Below, piece by piece: positions 34,416 through 42,579 of a stretch of 64,000 nucleotides of DNA. Every line of letters starts with the position of its first letter. Position 1 is the first letter of the stretch. The notes under the pieces are model-generated. The model was given only the letters and a program-made list of their open reading frames with translations. It did not search any database and had not been told where the DNA came from. The translations under genes were made by a program, and so were the position numbers. Origin of the DNA: JAOBAU01 sp034667465 (GTDB taxonomy: Bacteria > Acidobacteriota > Thermoanaerobaculia > Gp7-AA8); the NCBI GenBank assembly GCA_034667465.1, contig JAXDJV010000012.1:62001-126000 (forward strand). Reading direction: 5' to 3'.

Positions 34416-35387
34416 GTGCTCATCGCGCTGATCCGGAACGAGACATTGAAGATCCTGCGGCGGCGGCGCTTCGCGATCGTGATCGGCATCCTCGCCGCGA
34501 TCCTGATGCTGATCTCGTACGCGCAGCATCGCCAGCTGAACGAGAACCGCAATCGCAACTGGCGCGCGGAGCTGCAGCAGCGCGTGGCCGGCTATCAGAA
34601 CGCGCTGCGGCGCGGACGGATCAGCGATTCGTGGGCGCGTACCGTCCGCGCGGAAGTGACGCGGCTGCAGTTCTACATCGATCACGACATCGAGCCCGAC
34701 AAGCCGACGGCGCCGGTCGTCGTACGACTCGTCGCGAACGTCTCCGGCTGGCTGCTGCCGCTGCTCGTGGCGATGCTCGGGAGCGACATCGTCTCCGCCG
34801 AACATGCGGAAGGAACGGACAAGCTGTTGCTCACGCGTCCGGTGCGGCGTTGGAAAGTACTCCTTTCGAAACTGATCACGCTCTGGATGTTCGCGACGCT
34901 GACGCTGCTCGCCGCGGCGATCCTGGCGTGGCTCGTCTCGATTCCGATTCTTCCGCGCGGCGGCTGGAACGCGCCGATGTTCAACGGCTTCAGGCTGACG
35001 GCCGGCACGGTCAGCGTCGATCAGGTTCGCCAGCTGCCGCTGTGGCACGACGCGCTGATCGCATACGGACTGCAGTGGTTCGCGCTGCTGACCGTCGCAT
35101 CGATCTCATTGATGTTGTCGGTGATCTTTCGCTCAAGCGCCGCGGCGATCGGGACGATGCTCGCTTCGCTGATCGGCGGCTCGATCCTGACCCGCGTCTC
35201 GCCAGACTGGACCGCCGGCAAATACCTTTTCGTCAGCGCGCTGCCGCTCGCTGATTACTACAGCGGCTCGCCGCCGCCGTACGAAGGGATGTCGATGGCG
35301 TTCTGCATTCTGCTGCTCGCCGGATGGGCGGCGGCCGCGACCGCCGTCGCGTTCGGACTCTTCACGCAGAGGGACGTATTCGGATGA
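34416..35387 (+). CDS. ABC-2 type transporter permease
   Basis: 323 residues from GTG 34416 (VLIALIRNETLKILRRRR). One helix near the N-terminus (AIVIGILAAILMLISYA), an extracytoplasmic helical stretch (RNWRAELQQRVAGYQNALRR), then about five helices including VSGWLLPLLVAMLGSDIVS and the signature EHAEGTDKLLLTRPVRRW of ABC-2 permeases. Partner of the ATPase encoded upstream; likely an export system of unknown substrate. TATTCT (34403-34408) ends 7 bases before the GTG, which supports this start and suggests a leaderless mRNA. The stop overlaps the next start (ATGA). Confidence 0.9.
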   Translation: MLIALIRNETLKILRRRRFAIVIGILAAILMLISYAQHRQLNENRNRNWRAELQQRVAGYQNALRRGRISDSWARTVRAEVTRLQFYIDHDIEPDKPTAPVVVRLVANVSGWLLPLLVAMLGSDIVSAEHAEGTDKLLLTRPVRRWKVLLSKLITLWMFATLTLLAAAILAWLVSIPILPRGGWNAPMFNGFRLTAGTVSVDQVRQLPLWHDALIAYGLQWFALLTVASISLMLSVIFRSSAAAIGTMLASLIGGSILTRVSPDWTAGKYLFVSALPLADYYSGSPPPYEGMSMAFCILLLAGWAAAATAVAFGLFTQRDVFG

Positions 35388-35941
35388 TGAAACGCTTTGC
35401 AATCTTCGCCGCCGCGCTCGCGGTCGTTGCGTGCAATGAAAGCGCTCCGCCGCCGGGCGACACCGCCGACGAGCGTGCCGCGATCGCCGTCGAGTACGTG
35501 CGCGGCGACGGTCTCGTCGTCCACGCAAAACCGGCTGACGCATCGCCGGTCCTCGCCAGGTTCACCGCCGGCGAATCGGTTTCGATTCTCGCGAAGCAGG
35601 GCGACTGGGCTGAAGTGCGAACCCCGGGCGGCAGCGGCTGGGCGCGCACGAGCTCGCTGTCGGCGGCGGCGGAAGCACAGCAGGAAGAAGACAACGTCAC
35701 CCCGCGATTCCGCAAAGCGCCGTCGCCGGTCACGCAGCCGAGCGCGCATGGAGAGATCATCATCGAAGCGATGGTGAACACCGACGGCGACGTGACGTCA
35801 GTGAAGGTCACGCGCAACACCACCGGCTCCGACGCGCTCGCTTTCAAAAACTCCGCGGCCATCCAGGGAGCGAAGTTTCTGCCGATCGTGCAAAAGGGCC
35901 GCCGGCGCGAGTTCATCTATGAGTATCGCGTTCACTACTAA
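35384..35941 (+). CDS. Lipoprotein with SH3-like and TonB-C-like domains
   Basis: 185 residues. Lipobox-like LAVVAC near residue 17 suggests a lipoprotein. Residues about 35-90 form a bacterial SH3 domain (AIAVEYVRGDGLVVHAKP, SVSILAKQGDWAEVRTPGG, GWARTSSL). Residues about 115-185 look like a TonB C-terminal fold (GEIIIEAMVNTDGDVTSVKV, AAIQGAKFLPIVQKGRR) but without the proline-rich TonB spacer or an N-terminal helix. May bind peptidoglycan or carry an envelope interaction. Coupled to the permease by ATGA. Confidence 0.82.
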   Translation: MMKRFAIFAAALAVVACNESAPPPGDTADERAAIAVEYVRGDGLVVHAKPADASPVLARFTAGESVSILAKQGDWAEVRTPGGSGWARTSSLSAAAEAQQEEDNVTPRFRKAPSPVTQPSAHGEIIIEAMVNTDGDVTSVKVTRNTTGSDALAFKNSAAIQGAKFLPIVQKGRRREFIYEYRVHY

Positions 35942-35986
35942 GACGATGGCGGAATGATTTCACCGCATCCGTGTTGAGGCTCGCGC

Positions 35987-37930
35987 ATGCAGCAGTTTCG
36001 ATATGACATCCGCAACGTAGCCATCATCGCGCACGTCGACCACGGCAAGACCACGCTCGTCGACGCGCTTCTGAAACAGGCCGGCGCCATCCGTGCGAAC
36101 CAGCAGGTCGACGATCGAGTCATGGACTCGAACGACCTCGAGAAAGAGCGCGGCATCACCATCCTCGCGAAGAACACGTCGATCCGCTATCAGGTCGACT
36201 CGCCCGACGCGCTCGGACATCCGGTCCATCACGAAGCGACGCACACAGCGTCCGGTCACGACCTCCCCGCTTCGTTCGTTCATCCGAGCGAAGTGAAGAT
36301 CAACATCGTCGACACGCCCGGCCACGCTGACTTCGGCGGCGAAGTGGAGCGAGTCCTGTCGATGGTCGACGGCGTCATTCTCCTCGTCGATGCCGCCGAG
36401 GGTCCGATGCCGCAGACGCGGTTCGTGCTGCGGAAGGCACTCGGACTCGGACTGCTGCCGATCGTCGTCATCAACAAGATCGATCGCAGCGACGCGCGCC
36501 CGCAGGAAGTGCTCAACGAAGTGTTCGATCTGATGATCGAGCTCGGCGCTTCCGACGAGCAGCTCGACTTTCCGGTGCTCTACGCCATCGGCCGTCAGGG
36601 CATCGTCCGCAACGATCTCACAGAAACGACCGAAGACTGCCGTCCGCTTTTCGACGCCGTGCTCAAGCGCATTCCGCCGCCGGCCGGTTACGTCGAAGGG
36701 GCGATGCAACTCCTCGTCTCCGCCATCGATTACAACGAATACGTCGGCCGCCTCGGCATCGGACGCGTGCAGCGCGGCGTCGTGAAGCAGGGCGCGGACG
36801 TCGTGCTCATCCGCCGCGACGGCACGCACAAGAAAGGCCGTATCTCGAAGCTCACCGTCTTCGAAGGCCTCAAGCGCGAAGAAGTCGCCGAAGCAGCGGC
36901 CGGCGAGATCGTCGCCATCGCCGGCTTCATCGACGTCGAGATCGGCGAGACGTTCGCCTCCGCCGACGCACCGGAACGCCTCGAGCCGATCGCCATCGAC
37001 GAGCCGACCGTGTCGATGTTCTGGCTGGTCAACGACTCGCCGTTCGCCGGCACCGAAGGCAAGTACGTCACCTCACGCAACATCAAAGAGCGCCTCGATC
37101 GCGAGCTGCGCAAAGACGTCGCGTTGCGTGTGCGCGAGACCGAGCAGGCCGATCGCTTCGAAGTGAGCGGCCGCGGCGAGCTGCATCTCTCGATCCTCGC
37201 CGAGAACATGCGCCGCGAAGGCTACGAGTTCGCGCTCTCTCGTCCTCAGGTCATTCTGAAGAATTCGGCTGATGGCAAAGTCACCGAGCCGTACGAAGCG
37301 CTCGTCGTCGACGTCGATGAAGCACACGTCGGCGCGATCATGGAAAAGATTCAGGTGCGCCGCGGCGAGATGACCGACATGGTCAATCCCGGCACCGGCC
37401 GCGTCCGCATCGAGTTCAAGATCCCGACGCGCGGCCTCTTCGGCATCCGCACCGAGTTCCTTTCGGAAACGCGCGGCACCGGACTGCTGTACCACACGTT
37501 CCTCGAGTACGGTCCGTATCGCGGCGAGATCTCCAGCCGCGGACGTGGCGCGCTCGTGGCGAAGGAAGGGGGCGACACGACCGCATACGCGATCGAGCCG
37601 CTCCAGGAACGCTCCGTCCTTTTCCTCGGGCCGGGCAACAAGGTGTACGGCGGTCAGATCGTCGGCGAGAACTCGCGCGACGTCGACATGGTCGTGCAGG
37701 TCTGCCGCAAAAAGCATCTGACCAACATGCGCGCCTCCGGCTCCGACATGGCCGCGCAGCTGACGCCGCCGCGCGACATGACGCTCGAGCAGTGCCTCGA
37801 GTGGATCGACGACGACGAGTTGGTGGAAGTCACGCCGACGTCGATCCGCATTCGCAAGAAGATGCTCGATCATTCGCAGCGCGACGTCGAGCGGAAGAAA
37901 GCGAAGAAAGCGACCGAAGTCGAAGCGTAG
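35987..37930 (+). CDS. typA: Ribosome-associated GTPase TypA/BipA with a His-rich insertion
   Basis: 647 residues; E. coli BipA has about 607. G1 AHVDHGKTT, G2 around ERGITI, G3 DTPGHADF, G4 NKID, followed by the usual domains: VALRVRETEQADRFEVSGRG, then NMRRE, and the C-terminal DDDELVEVTPTSIRIRKK. The extra length is mostly about 32 residues (about 69-103) between NTSIRY and KINIVDT, in the switch I to beta-3 region, containing six His. No signal sequence; acts on the 50S subunit under stress or cold. No clear ribosome site is visible upstream. Confidence 0.97.
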   Translation: MQQFRYDIRNVAIIAHVDHGKTTLVDALLKQAGAIRANQQVDDRVMDSNDLEKERGITILAKNTSIRYQVDSPDALGHPVHHEATHTASGHDLPASFVHPSEVKINIVDTPGHADFGGEVERVLSMVDGVILLVDAAEGPMPQTRFVLRKALGLGLLPIVVINKIDRSDARPQEVLNEVFDLMIELGASDEQLDFPVLYAIGRQGIVRNDLTETTEDCRPLFDAVLKRIPPPAGYVEGAMQLLVSAIDYNEYVGRLGIGRVQRGVVKQGADVVLIRRDGTHKKGRISKLTVFEGLKREEVAEAAAGEIVAIAGFIDVEIGETFASADAPERLEPIAIDEPTVSMFWLVNDSPFAGTEGKYVTSRNIKERLDRELRKDVALRVRETEQADRFEVSGRGELHLSILAENMRREGYEFALSRPQVILKNSADGKVTEPYEALVVDVDEAHVGAIMEKIQVRRGEMTDMVNPGTGRVRIEFKIPTRGLFGIRTEFLSETRGTGLLYHTFLEYGPYRGEISSRGRGALVAKEGGDTTAYAIEPLQERSVLFLGPGNKVYGGQIVGENSRDVDMVVQVCRKKHLTNMRASGSDMAAQLTPPRDMTLEQCLEWIDDDELVEVTPTSIRIRKKMLDHSQRDVERKKAKKATEVEA

Positions 37931-37995
37931 ATGGCGAGCACGGCCAGGTAGGGATCTGAGCTTCTGCGCACTCTCCTCTGACATAGGAGATATTC

Positions 37996-39441
37996 ATGAT
38001 CCCTTTGCGAGTGTCCGTCGCGGCGCTGTTTCTCTTCGTCTGCCCATTCGCACTATTCGCACAAAACTGCCCGCCGCCGGTCGATGAGCCGAGTGACTGC
38101 AGTTTCCCGGTTCCCACCGCGGCTCCGGTCGTCTTCGCCGGCGACACCGGACCGATGCGCGTTCGCAAGAGCGCGTTCGAGCTCACGACAGCCGAGGTGA
38201 CGCGGCTGCGTCTGGCATTCGCGAAACTGCGTCAGCTTGCGAAGGATGATCCGACCGATCCCCGCGGCTGGATGCTCCAGGCGAACGTCCACTGCTGGTA
38301 CTGCGGCGGCGGCAACGATCAGCTGGCGGGCGAAGAGATCCACGACGGATTCTGGTTCTTCCCGTGGCATCGCACCTACCTCTACACGCTCGAAAAAATC
38401 CTCGGGCAGCTCGTCGGTGATCCAACGTTCGCGCTTCCATATTGGGATTGGGACACACCCGGCCGCGCGATGCTTCCGCCGGTGTATGCAACGCCGAACG
38501 ATGCGACGAACTCGCTCTTCGACGTCGAACGCGGCGCAACGGCGACGAGCCTGATGCCGGCTTCACTCTCCGCGTATGGATCGGCCTTCGCAACCGTGAT
38601 GGCCGCGCCAACGACCGATCTCTTCATGGGGCAGCCGGCCGGAATCGAATCGAATCCCGGCTCGCTCGAAGGCGGGCCGCACGGCGCGGTACACATCTGG
38701 ACCGGACAGCCGTCGCTCCTCTGCGAGGACGGCGTCGCGGACATGGGGATTCTCGCCACCGCCGCGCAGGATCCGATCTTTTTCGCGCATCACGCCAATA
38801 TCGATCGTCTGTGGGACGTCTGGCTCAACACGGCGGCGACTCCTCCGCATACGAATCCGATCGAGCCGGCCAGCGGTCCCGTCTGGCGTCCGCACACTTG
38901 GACTTACTACGATCAGAACAAAGTCTGGTACTCGATCGCGGTGTCCGACACGATCAATCACGCCACCTCGCTGCACTACACGTATCAAGCGCCGAACACG
39001 ACCGGCGCCACTCCGGCGCACACGATGGTCATGGCGTCGCCGACGGCGACGAAGGTAACGAGCGCGCCGCACACGGCGACGATCTCCGCAACGCCGGTCG
39101 CTGCCGTGCCGCCGCCGGCGAAGCCGACGGTGCTGCACATCGACGGCATCATCGTGCCGCCGGGTGCAGTCGCCGCGGTGCGCGTCTTCATCAATCTGCC
39201 GACGGCGTCACCGACGACGGATGCAGCCGATCCGCACTACGTCGGCATCTTCACCATCGTTCCGCACACGAGCGCCGCTCGCGGCCACACGAAGCGGAGA
39301 AACATCGCGCTGGCGCTGTCTGCAGCAAATCTGCAAACGATCTCCGGCGGCTCGCTGAATGTAACCCTCGTCCCGGTCGCGGCCGAAGGCGCGCCGAGGA
39401 GCCTCAATCTGACGTACGAGAAGATCTACATCACTCGCTGA
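37996..39441 (+). CDS. Secreted polyphenol oxidase (plant-type tyrosinase/catechol oxidase)
   Basis: 481 residues; TAGGAG precedes the ATG. Signal peptide about 1-22 (ALFLFVCPFALFAQ). Type-3 copper site CuA: H99, H116, H125 (VHCWYCGG and FFPWHRTYLY). CuB: H229, H233 and probably H266 (GGPHGAVHIW and IFFAHHANIDRLW). C103 sits four residues after H99, as C92 does after H88 in sweet-potato catechol oxidase, so a Cys-His thioether with H116 is likely. A C-terminal beta domain of about 140 residues (VLHIDGIIVPPGAVAAVRVF) resembles the PPO KFDV-type shielding domain. Oxidises o-diphenols to quinones outside the cytoplasm. Strong terminator follows. Confidence 0.95.
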   Translation: MIPLRVSVAALFLFVCPFALFAQNCPPPVDEPSDCSFPVPTAAPVVFAGDTGPMRVRKSAFELTTAEVTRLRLAFAKLRQLAKDDPTDPRGWMLQANVHCWYCGGGNDQLAGEEIHDGFWFFPWHRTYLYTLEKILGQLVGDPTFALPYWDWDTPGRAMLPPVYATPNDATNSLFDVERGATATSLMPASLSAYGSAFATVMAAPTTDLFMGQPAGIESNPGSLEGGPHGAVHIWTGQPSLLCEDGVADMGILATAAQDPIFFAHHANIDRLWDVWLNTAATPPHTNPIEPASGPVWRPHTWTYYDQNKVWYSIAVSDTINHATSLHYTYQAPNTTGATPAHTMVMASPTATKVTSAPHTATISATPVAAVPPPAKPTVLHIDGIIVPPGAVAAVRVFINLPTASPTTDAADPHYVGIFTIVPHTSAARGHTKRRNIALALSAANLQTISGGSLNVTLVPVAAEGAPRSLNLTYEKIYITR

Positions 39442-39448
39442 TATGAAG

Positions 39449-39482
39449 TACGGACCGCGGGTGACGCAGCCCGCGGTCCGTA
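39449..39482 (+). terminator. Perfect 13-bp hairpin after the polyphenol oxidase gene
   Basis: TACGGACCGCGGG (39449-39461) pairs with CCCGCGGTCCGTA (39470-39482) around an 8-base loop. There is no T run, so it may act as a strong pause, a mRNA 3' end stabiliser, or a dispersed palindrome. It shares the core GGACCGCGG with the hairpin at 31543. Confidence 0.6.
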
Positions 39483-39500
39483 TTGCGCGAACGGCTGATG

Positions 39501-39528
39501 ACGCCGCGCGACTCGCATCGCGCGGCGT
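39501..39528 (-). terminator. Hairpin after the beta-helix gene (minus strand)
   Basis: ACGCCGCGCGA (39501-39511) pairs perfectly with TCGCGCGGCGT (39518-39528) around a 6-base loop, 10 bases past the stop of the minus-strand beta-helix gene. With the hairpin at 39449 it isolates two convergent genes. Confidence 0.58.
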
Positions 39529-39538
39529 TACCTCCCGT

Positions 39539-41116
39539 CTAGTTCCAGCTGTTGAAGCGATCCGTATTCGACGTCCCGCCGTTGGAGTACGCGCTGCCGC
39601 TGCTGATGGTGGCAACGTTTCCGAACGTCTGGCAGTTGGTCGATGCCGAGTCCATCCGGACGCCGTACGTCGTCGTGTTGGTGATCGCGTTCGTCAGGAC
39701 CATGTCGCGGTCTCCGGCCACGAGCACTCCCTGCCCTGCGCCGATGATGTGGTTCCCCTGGATGATCGATTTGTCGATCTTCAGTCCGAAGATCACGCCG
39801 AAGTACGTGAGCGTCCCGCGGATGGTGTTGTCACGCACGACCAGATTCTCGAAACCGCTCGTGCTCGACGACGTGAGAAATGCGACGCCGTAGTGCGACG
39901 CCTCGATCGTGTTGCTGGCCACGGTGATGTCGCGTTGCGTCGTGGCGAACGACTGCGTGATATTTCCGACTCCGTACTTTGCACCGCGAATGAGGTTGCC
40001 GGTGATCTGCGCGCGATCGACGCGGACGTTGGTTTCGACGCCGTACGTTTCGGCACCGCTCCCTCCCGTGACGTCGAACGTGTTTCCGCTCACGACCGTG
40101 TCGCTCGCTCCGTCGAGGTACATGCCCGCCCCGCCGCTGAGCGAACCAAGTCCCTCGAAGACGTTGCCGGTGAACACGTTCCCTTTGGCGATGTGGAAGT
40201 CGCCGGAAGTGTCGGAGTCGGCTTTCTGCGCGCGGTACGCGCTGGGGCAGCCGGCGCTGCCGCACGACGTCATCTGGAACTTCCGCACGACGTTCCCCGT
40301 GTACGTGTTGTAGCTCGCACCCTTGTCGGCTTCGATCGCGCTGTATCCCTGATGGTTGACGGCGATGTTGCCACTGATGGTGTTGCCGATCGTCGCGGGC
40401 CCGGCGATCTCGATGGAGTTCCAGCGGAAGCCGATGATCGTGTTGCCGCTGATGACGTTGTTTTCATTGAACGCCGTGCGCGCGACGGTCGAGGCCGCCT
40501 CCCATCGCGTCGTCAGGGTGATACCGAACATCGCGATGCCGGCGCTGTCGTCGAGCAGGCAGTTCCGCACCTGGTTCCGCGTCGCCTGCAGCGTGTTTCC
40601 GGAGAATGGATTGTGCGAGTCGCCCGGCTCGTACGCTTCGATGGAGATGAACGAGCCGCCCGGACTGGTCGTGGTGACACCGATGCCGGTGATAACGACG
40701 TTGTCGACGATGCAATGCGACGAGCCGACCATCCGCACGCCGCTTCCGCTGTGCACATTGCCGTCGAGCTTGAGATCGCGCACCTCGGCGTTCACGGCCT
40801 GCTCGATGCTGACCATGTTCGCAGAATCAGTCGCTTTGATGATCGAGCCCGAACCGACGCCGCGCAGGCACACGTTCGACTTCAGGTAGAGCGAGCCGCT
40901 GATCAGATATGTGCCGGCCGGTACGAATACGTCGCCTCCGCCGGCCGCGTATGCAGTGTCGATTGCGTTTTGAATGGCAGCCTTGTCGTCACTCGTGTCG
41001 TTCGGCGTTGCGGCGGGCGTCGCCGCTTCGATGTTGTATGTGGCAGTCGATACCGCGAATGCGGCCATCGACGTGAGAAACAGCATGAGTGCGATTGCGA
41101 GGGTGCGGGTTTTCAT
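39539..41116 (-). CDS. Secreted right-handed parallel beta-helix protein
   Basis: 525 residues from ATG 41116; AAGGAG lies 10 bases upstream. Signal peptide about 1-21 (LAIALMLFLTSMAAFA). The N-terminal part has the pectate-lyase-3/GDSL-free pattern DDKAAIQNAIDTAYAAGGGD followed by VFVPAGTYLISGSLYLKS. About ten coils follow with NxIxGN/NxVxGN repeats (NNVISGNTIIGFRWN, NTISGNIAVNHQG, NTYTGNVVRKF, GNVFTGNVFEGL, DTVVSGNTFDVT). This is the periplasmic NosD/polygalacturonase-like fold; catalytic residues cannot be assigned. The C-terminus ends RFNSWN. Confidence 0.9.
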   Translation of the reverse strand: MKTRTLAIALMLFLTSMAAFAVSTATYNIEAATPAATPNDTSDDKAAIQNAIDTAYAAGGGDVFVPAGTYLISGSLYLKSNVCLRGVGSGSIIKATDSANMVSIEQAVNAEVRDLKLDGNVHSGSGVRMVGSSHCIVDNVVITGIGVTTTSPGGSFISIEAYEPGDSHNPFSGNTLQATRNQVRNCLLDDSAGIAMFGITLTTRWEAASTVARTAFNENNVISGNTIIGFRWNSIEIAGPATIGNTISGNIAVNHQGYSAIEADKGASYNTYTGNVVRKFQMTSCGSAGCPSAYRAQKADSDTSGDFHIAKGNVFTGNVFEGLGSLSGGAGMYLDGASDTVVSGNTFDVTGGSGAETYGVETNVRVDRAQITGNLIRGAKYGVGNITQSFATTQRDITVASNTIEASHYGVAFLTSSSTSGFENLVVRDNTIRGTLTYFGVIFGLKIDKSIIQGNHIIGAGQGVLVAGDRDMVLTNAITNTTTYGVRMDSASTNCQTFGNVATISSGSAYSNGGTSNTDRFNSWN

Positions 41117-41157
41117 CGGGTCATGTCTCCTTATTTCTTCGTCGTACGAAGTGGGAC

Positions 41158-41163
41158 TAATAT
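41158..41163 (+). promoter_or_regulatory. -10 box TAATAT of the Calx-beta/IPT gene
   Basis: TAATAT ends 9 bases before ATG 41173. The transcription start would fall at most two or three bases before the codon, so the mRNA is leaderless or nearly so. Confidence 0.45.
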
Positions 41164-41172
41164 CTCCGGACA

Positions 41173-42483
41173 ATGAGAAAGGATGAAAGAAATCCACAAC
41201 CGGTGCAGCGGCCCTCTGAGGACACCTCTTTTCAGGGATCGAAAAAACCACTCCACGTAGCGGTCGATGTCCTGCGACAGGCGGCCGTCCTCTGTTTCGT
41301 GCTTGCCGCTGCGAGCGCAACGCTTCACGCGCAGAGCTCGTGTCCGGCGTATGCGATGCCCGGCAGTTGGGCGATCGTCGTAAACGACTGCAGCACGCGC
41401 CTCTGCAACTCGTCGTCAGAAGCAACGCTGACCACCGTGCCGTATGGACAGCCATCGATCAAACGCTTCTTCCTCGGCCACGGCATCCACGAACCGTCGG
41501 CCATCGTCACCAACGCGCTGAGTCCGAACGAGAACTCACCCCTGGCCAGTGTCTTCGGCGACGGTGTTTACATCGTCGATGATCCGCCGTCGCGCGTCGC
41601 GTTTTCCAAAGCGCAATATGACGTGAATGAGAACGCCGGATCGGTGACGATTACGCTGACGCGCAGCGGCAGCCTCTCGCGCACCTCGACGGTCTCCTAC
41701 TCCAACTTCGACATTCTCATTATCGTTCCGCCACGAATCGATCGGATTCAGGTCGTGAATGGGAGCGTCGTCTTTGCACCGGGAGAATCAACCACGACGT
41801 TTTCGGTGGAAATCTACGATGACGCGAAGTACACCGGCGATCAGTACATGCCGATCAGAATCTTCGGCTCCGACGGCACTCTGTTCGATGGGGGCAACAG
41901 CGCGTTCGCGACGATTCATGTCCTCGAGAACGACTACCCGACGCTTACCGCTTCGCCCGGACTGTTGACGATGCACGTCGGCGAAAGCGCGACCGTCGTC
42001 TTCTCGCTCTCGCCGGCGCTCGACTTCCCGCTGCCGGTCGCTCTGTCGGCGACGCAACTCGACTGGCTGGCGATGCCATCGACGATCACGGTTCCGCCGG
42101 GCGGCAGCGCAACGATGACCGTCCGCGCGCTGCGCGCGGCGAACGGGACAATTCGCGCGACGTCGAACGAAGCGAACGCCGCGATCGCCGTCGACGTCCT
42201 CGCCGATGCACCGCGCATCGATTCGATCGCGCCGAACGTCGTCCCGGCCGAAGGGAGCTCGCGTGTCGCGATCAACGGCGCGAATCTCAGCCCCGCGTGC
42301 AGCGTGACGTTCGGCGGTGTGGCCGGCACGAACGTCAGCGCGTCGCCGGGCGGCATCACGGTGCTCGCGCCGCCGCACGCCGCCGGGTCTGTCGACGTGA
42401 CGGTAAGCTGCGGAGGCGCGACGACGGTCGTGCGCGATGGACTCGCCTACGGACGACCTCGCCGGCGAACGGCCGCGTCATGA
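41173..42483 (+). CDS. Secreted Calx-beta and IPT/TIG domain protein
   Basis: 436 residues. A long N-region of about 30 polar residues precedes a hydrophobic signal segment (LRQAAVLCFVLAAASATLHAQ). Four Cys lie in the first mature segment (SSCPAYAMPG, NDCSTRLCNSSS). A Calx-beta domain follows (VAFSKAQYDVNENAGSVTIT then LTRSGSLSRTSTVSYS, residues about 140-255), then an Ig-like BACON-type middle (LTASPGLLTMHVGESATVVF) and an IPT/TIG domain (IDSIAPNVVPAEGSSRVAIN followed by GANLSPACSVTFGG). Likely an adhesive or surface protein. ATG is 9 bases after TAATAT. The 96 bases after its stop hold nothing I can name. Confidence 0.82.
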   Translation: MRKDERNPQPVQRPSEDTSFQGSKKPLHVAVDVLRQAAVLCFVLAAASATLHAQSSCPAYAMPGSWAIVVNDCSTRLCNSSSEATLTTVPYGQPSIKRFFLGHGIHEPSAIVTNALSPNENSPLASVFGDGVYIVDDPPSRVAFSKAQYDVNENAGSVTITLTRSGSLSRTSTVSYSNFDILIIVPPRIDRIQVVNGSVVFAPGESTTTFSVEIYDDAKYTGDQYMPIRIFGSDGTLFDGGNSAFATIHVLENDYPTLTASPGLLTMHVGESATVVFSLSPALDFPLPVALSATQLDWLAMPSTITVPPGGSATMTVRALRAANGTIRATSNEANAAIAVDVLADAPRIDSIAPNVVPAEGSSRVAINGANLSPACSVTFGGVAGTNVSASPGGITVLAPPHAAGSVDVTVSCGGATTVVRDGLAYGRPRRRTAAS

Positions 42484-42579
42484 GATCCGTATCAGCGGCA
42501 TGCTCCGGTTCTCCGCCGTTTTTCTCATCTCTCCGTTCGGACGTAACGCTCCGAGCGCCGCCGATCGACAACACGTTGA

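Noticed and set aside
42484..42579. Possible terminator with TTTTT at about 42519-42523
   Set aside because: The preceding bases form only a weak three-pair stem, so no terminator can be supported.
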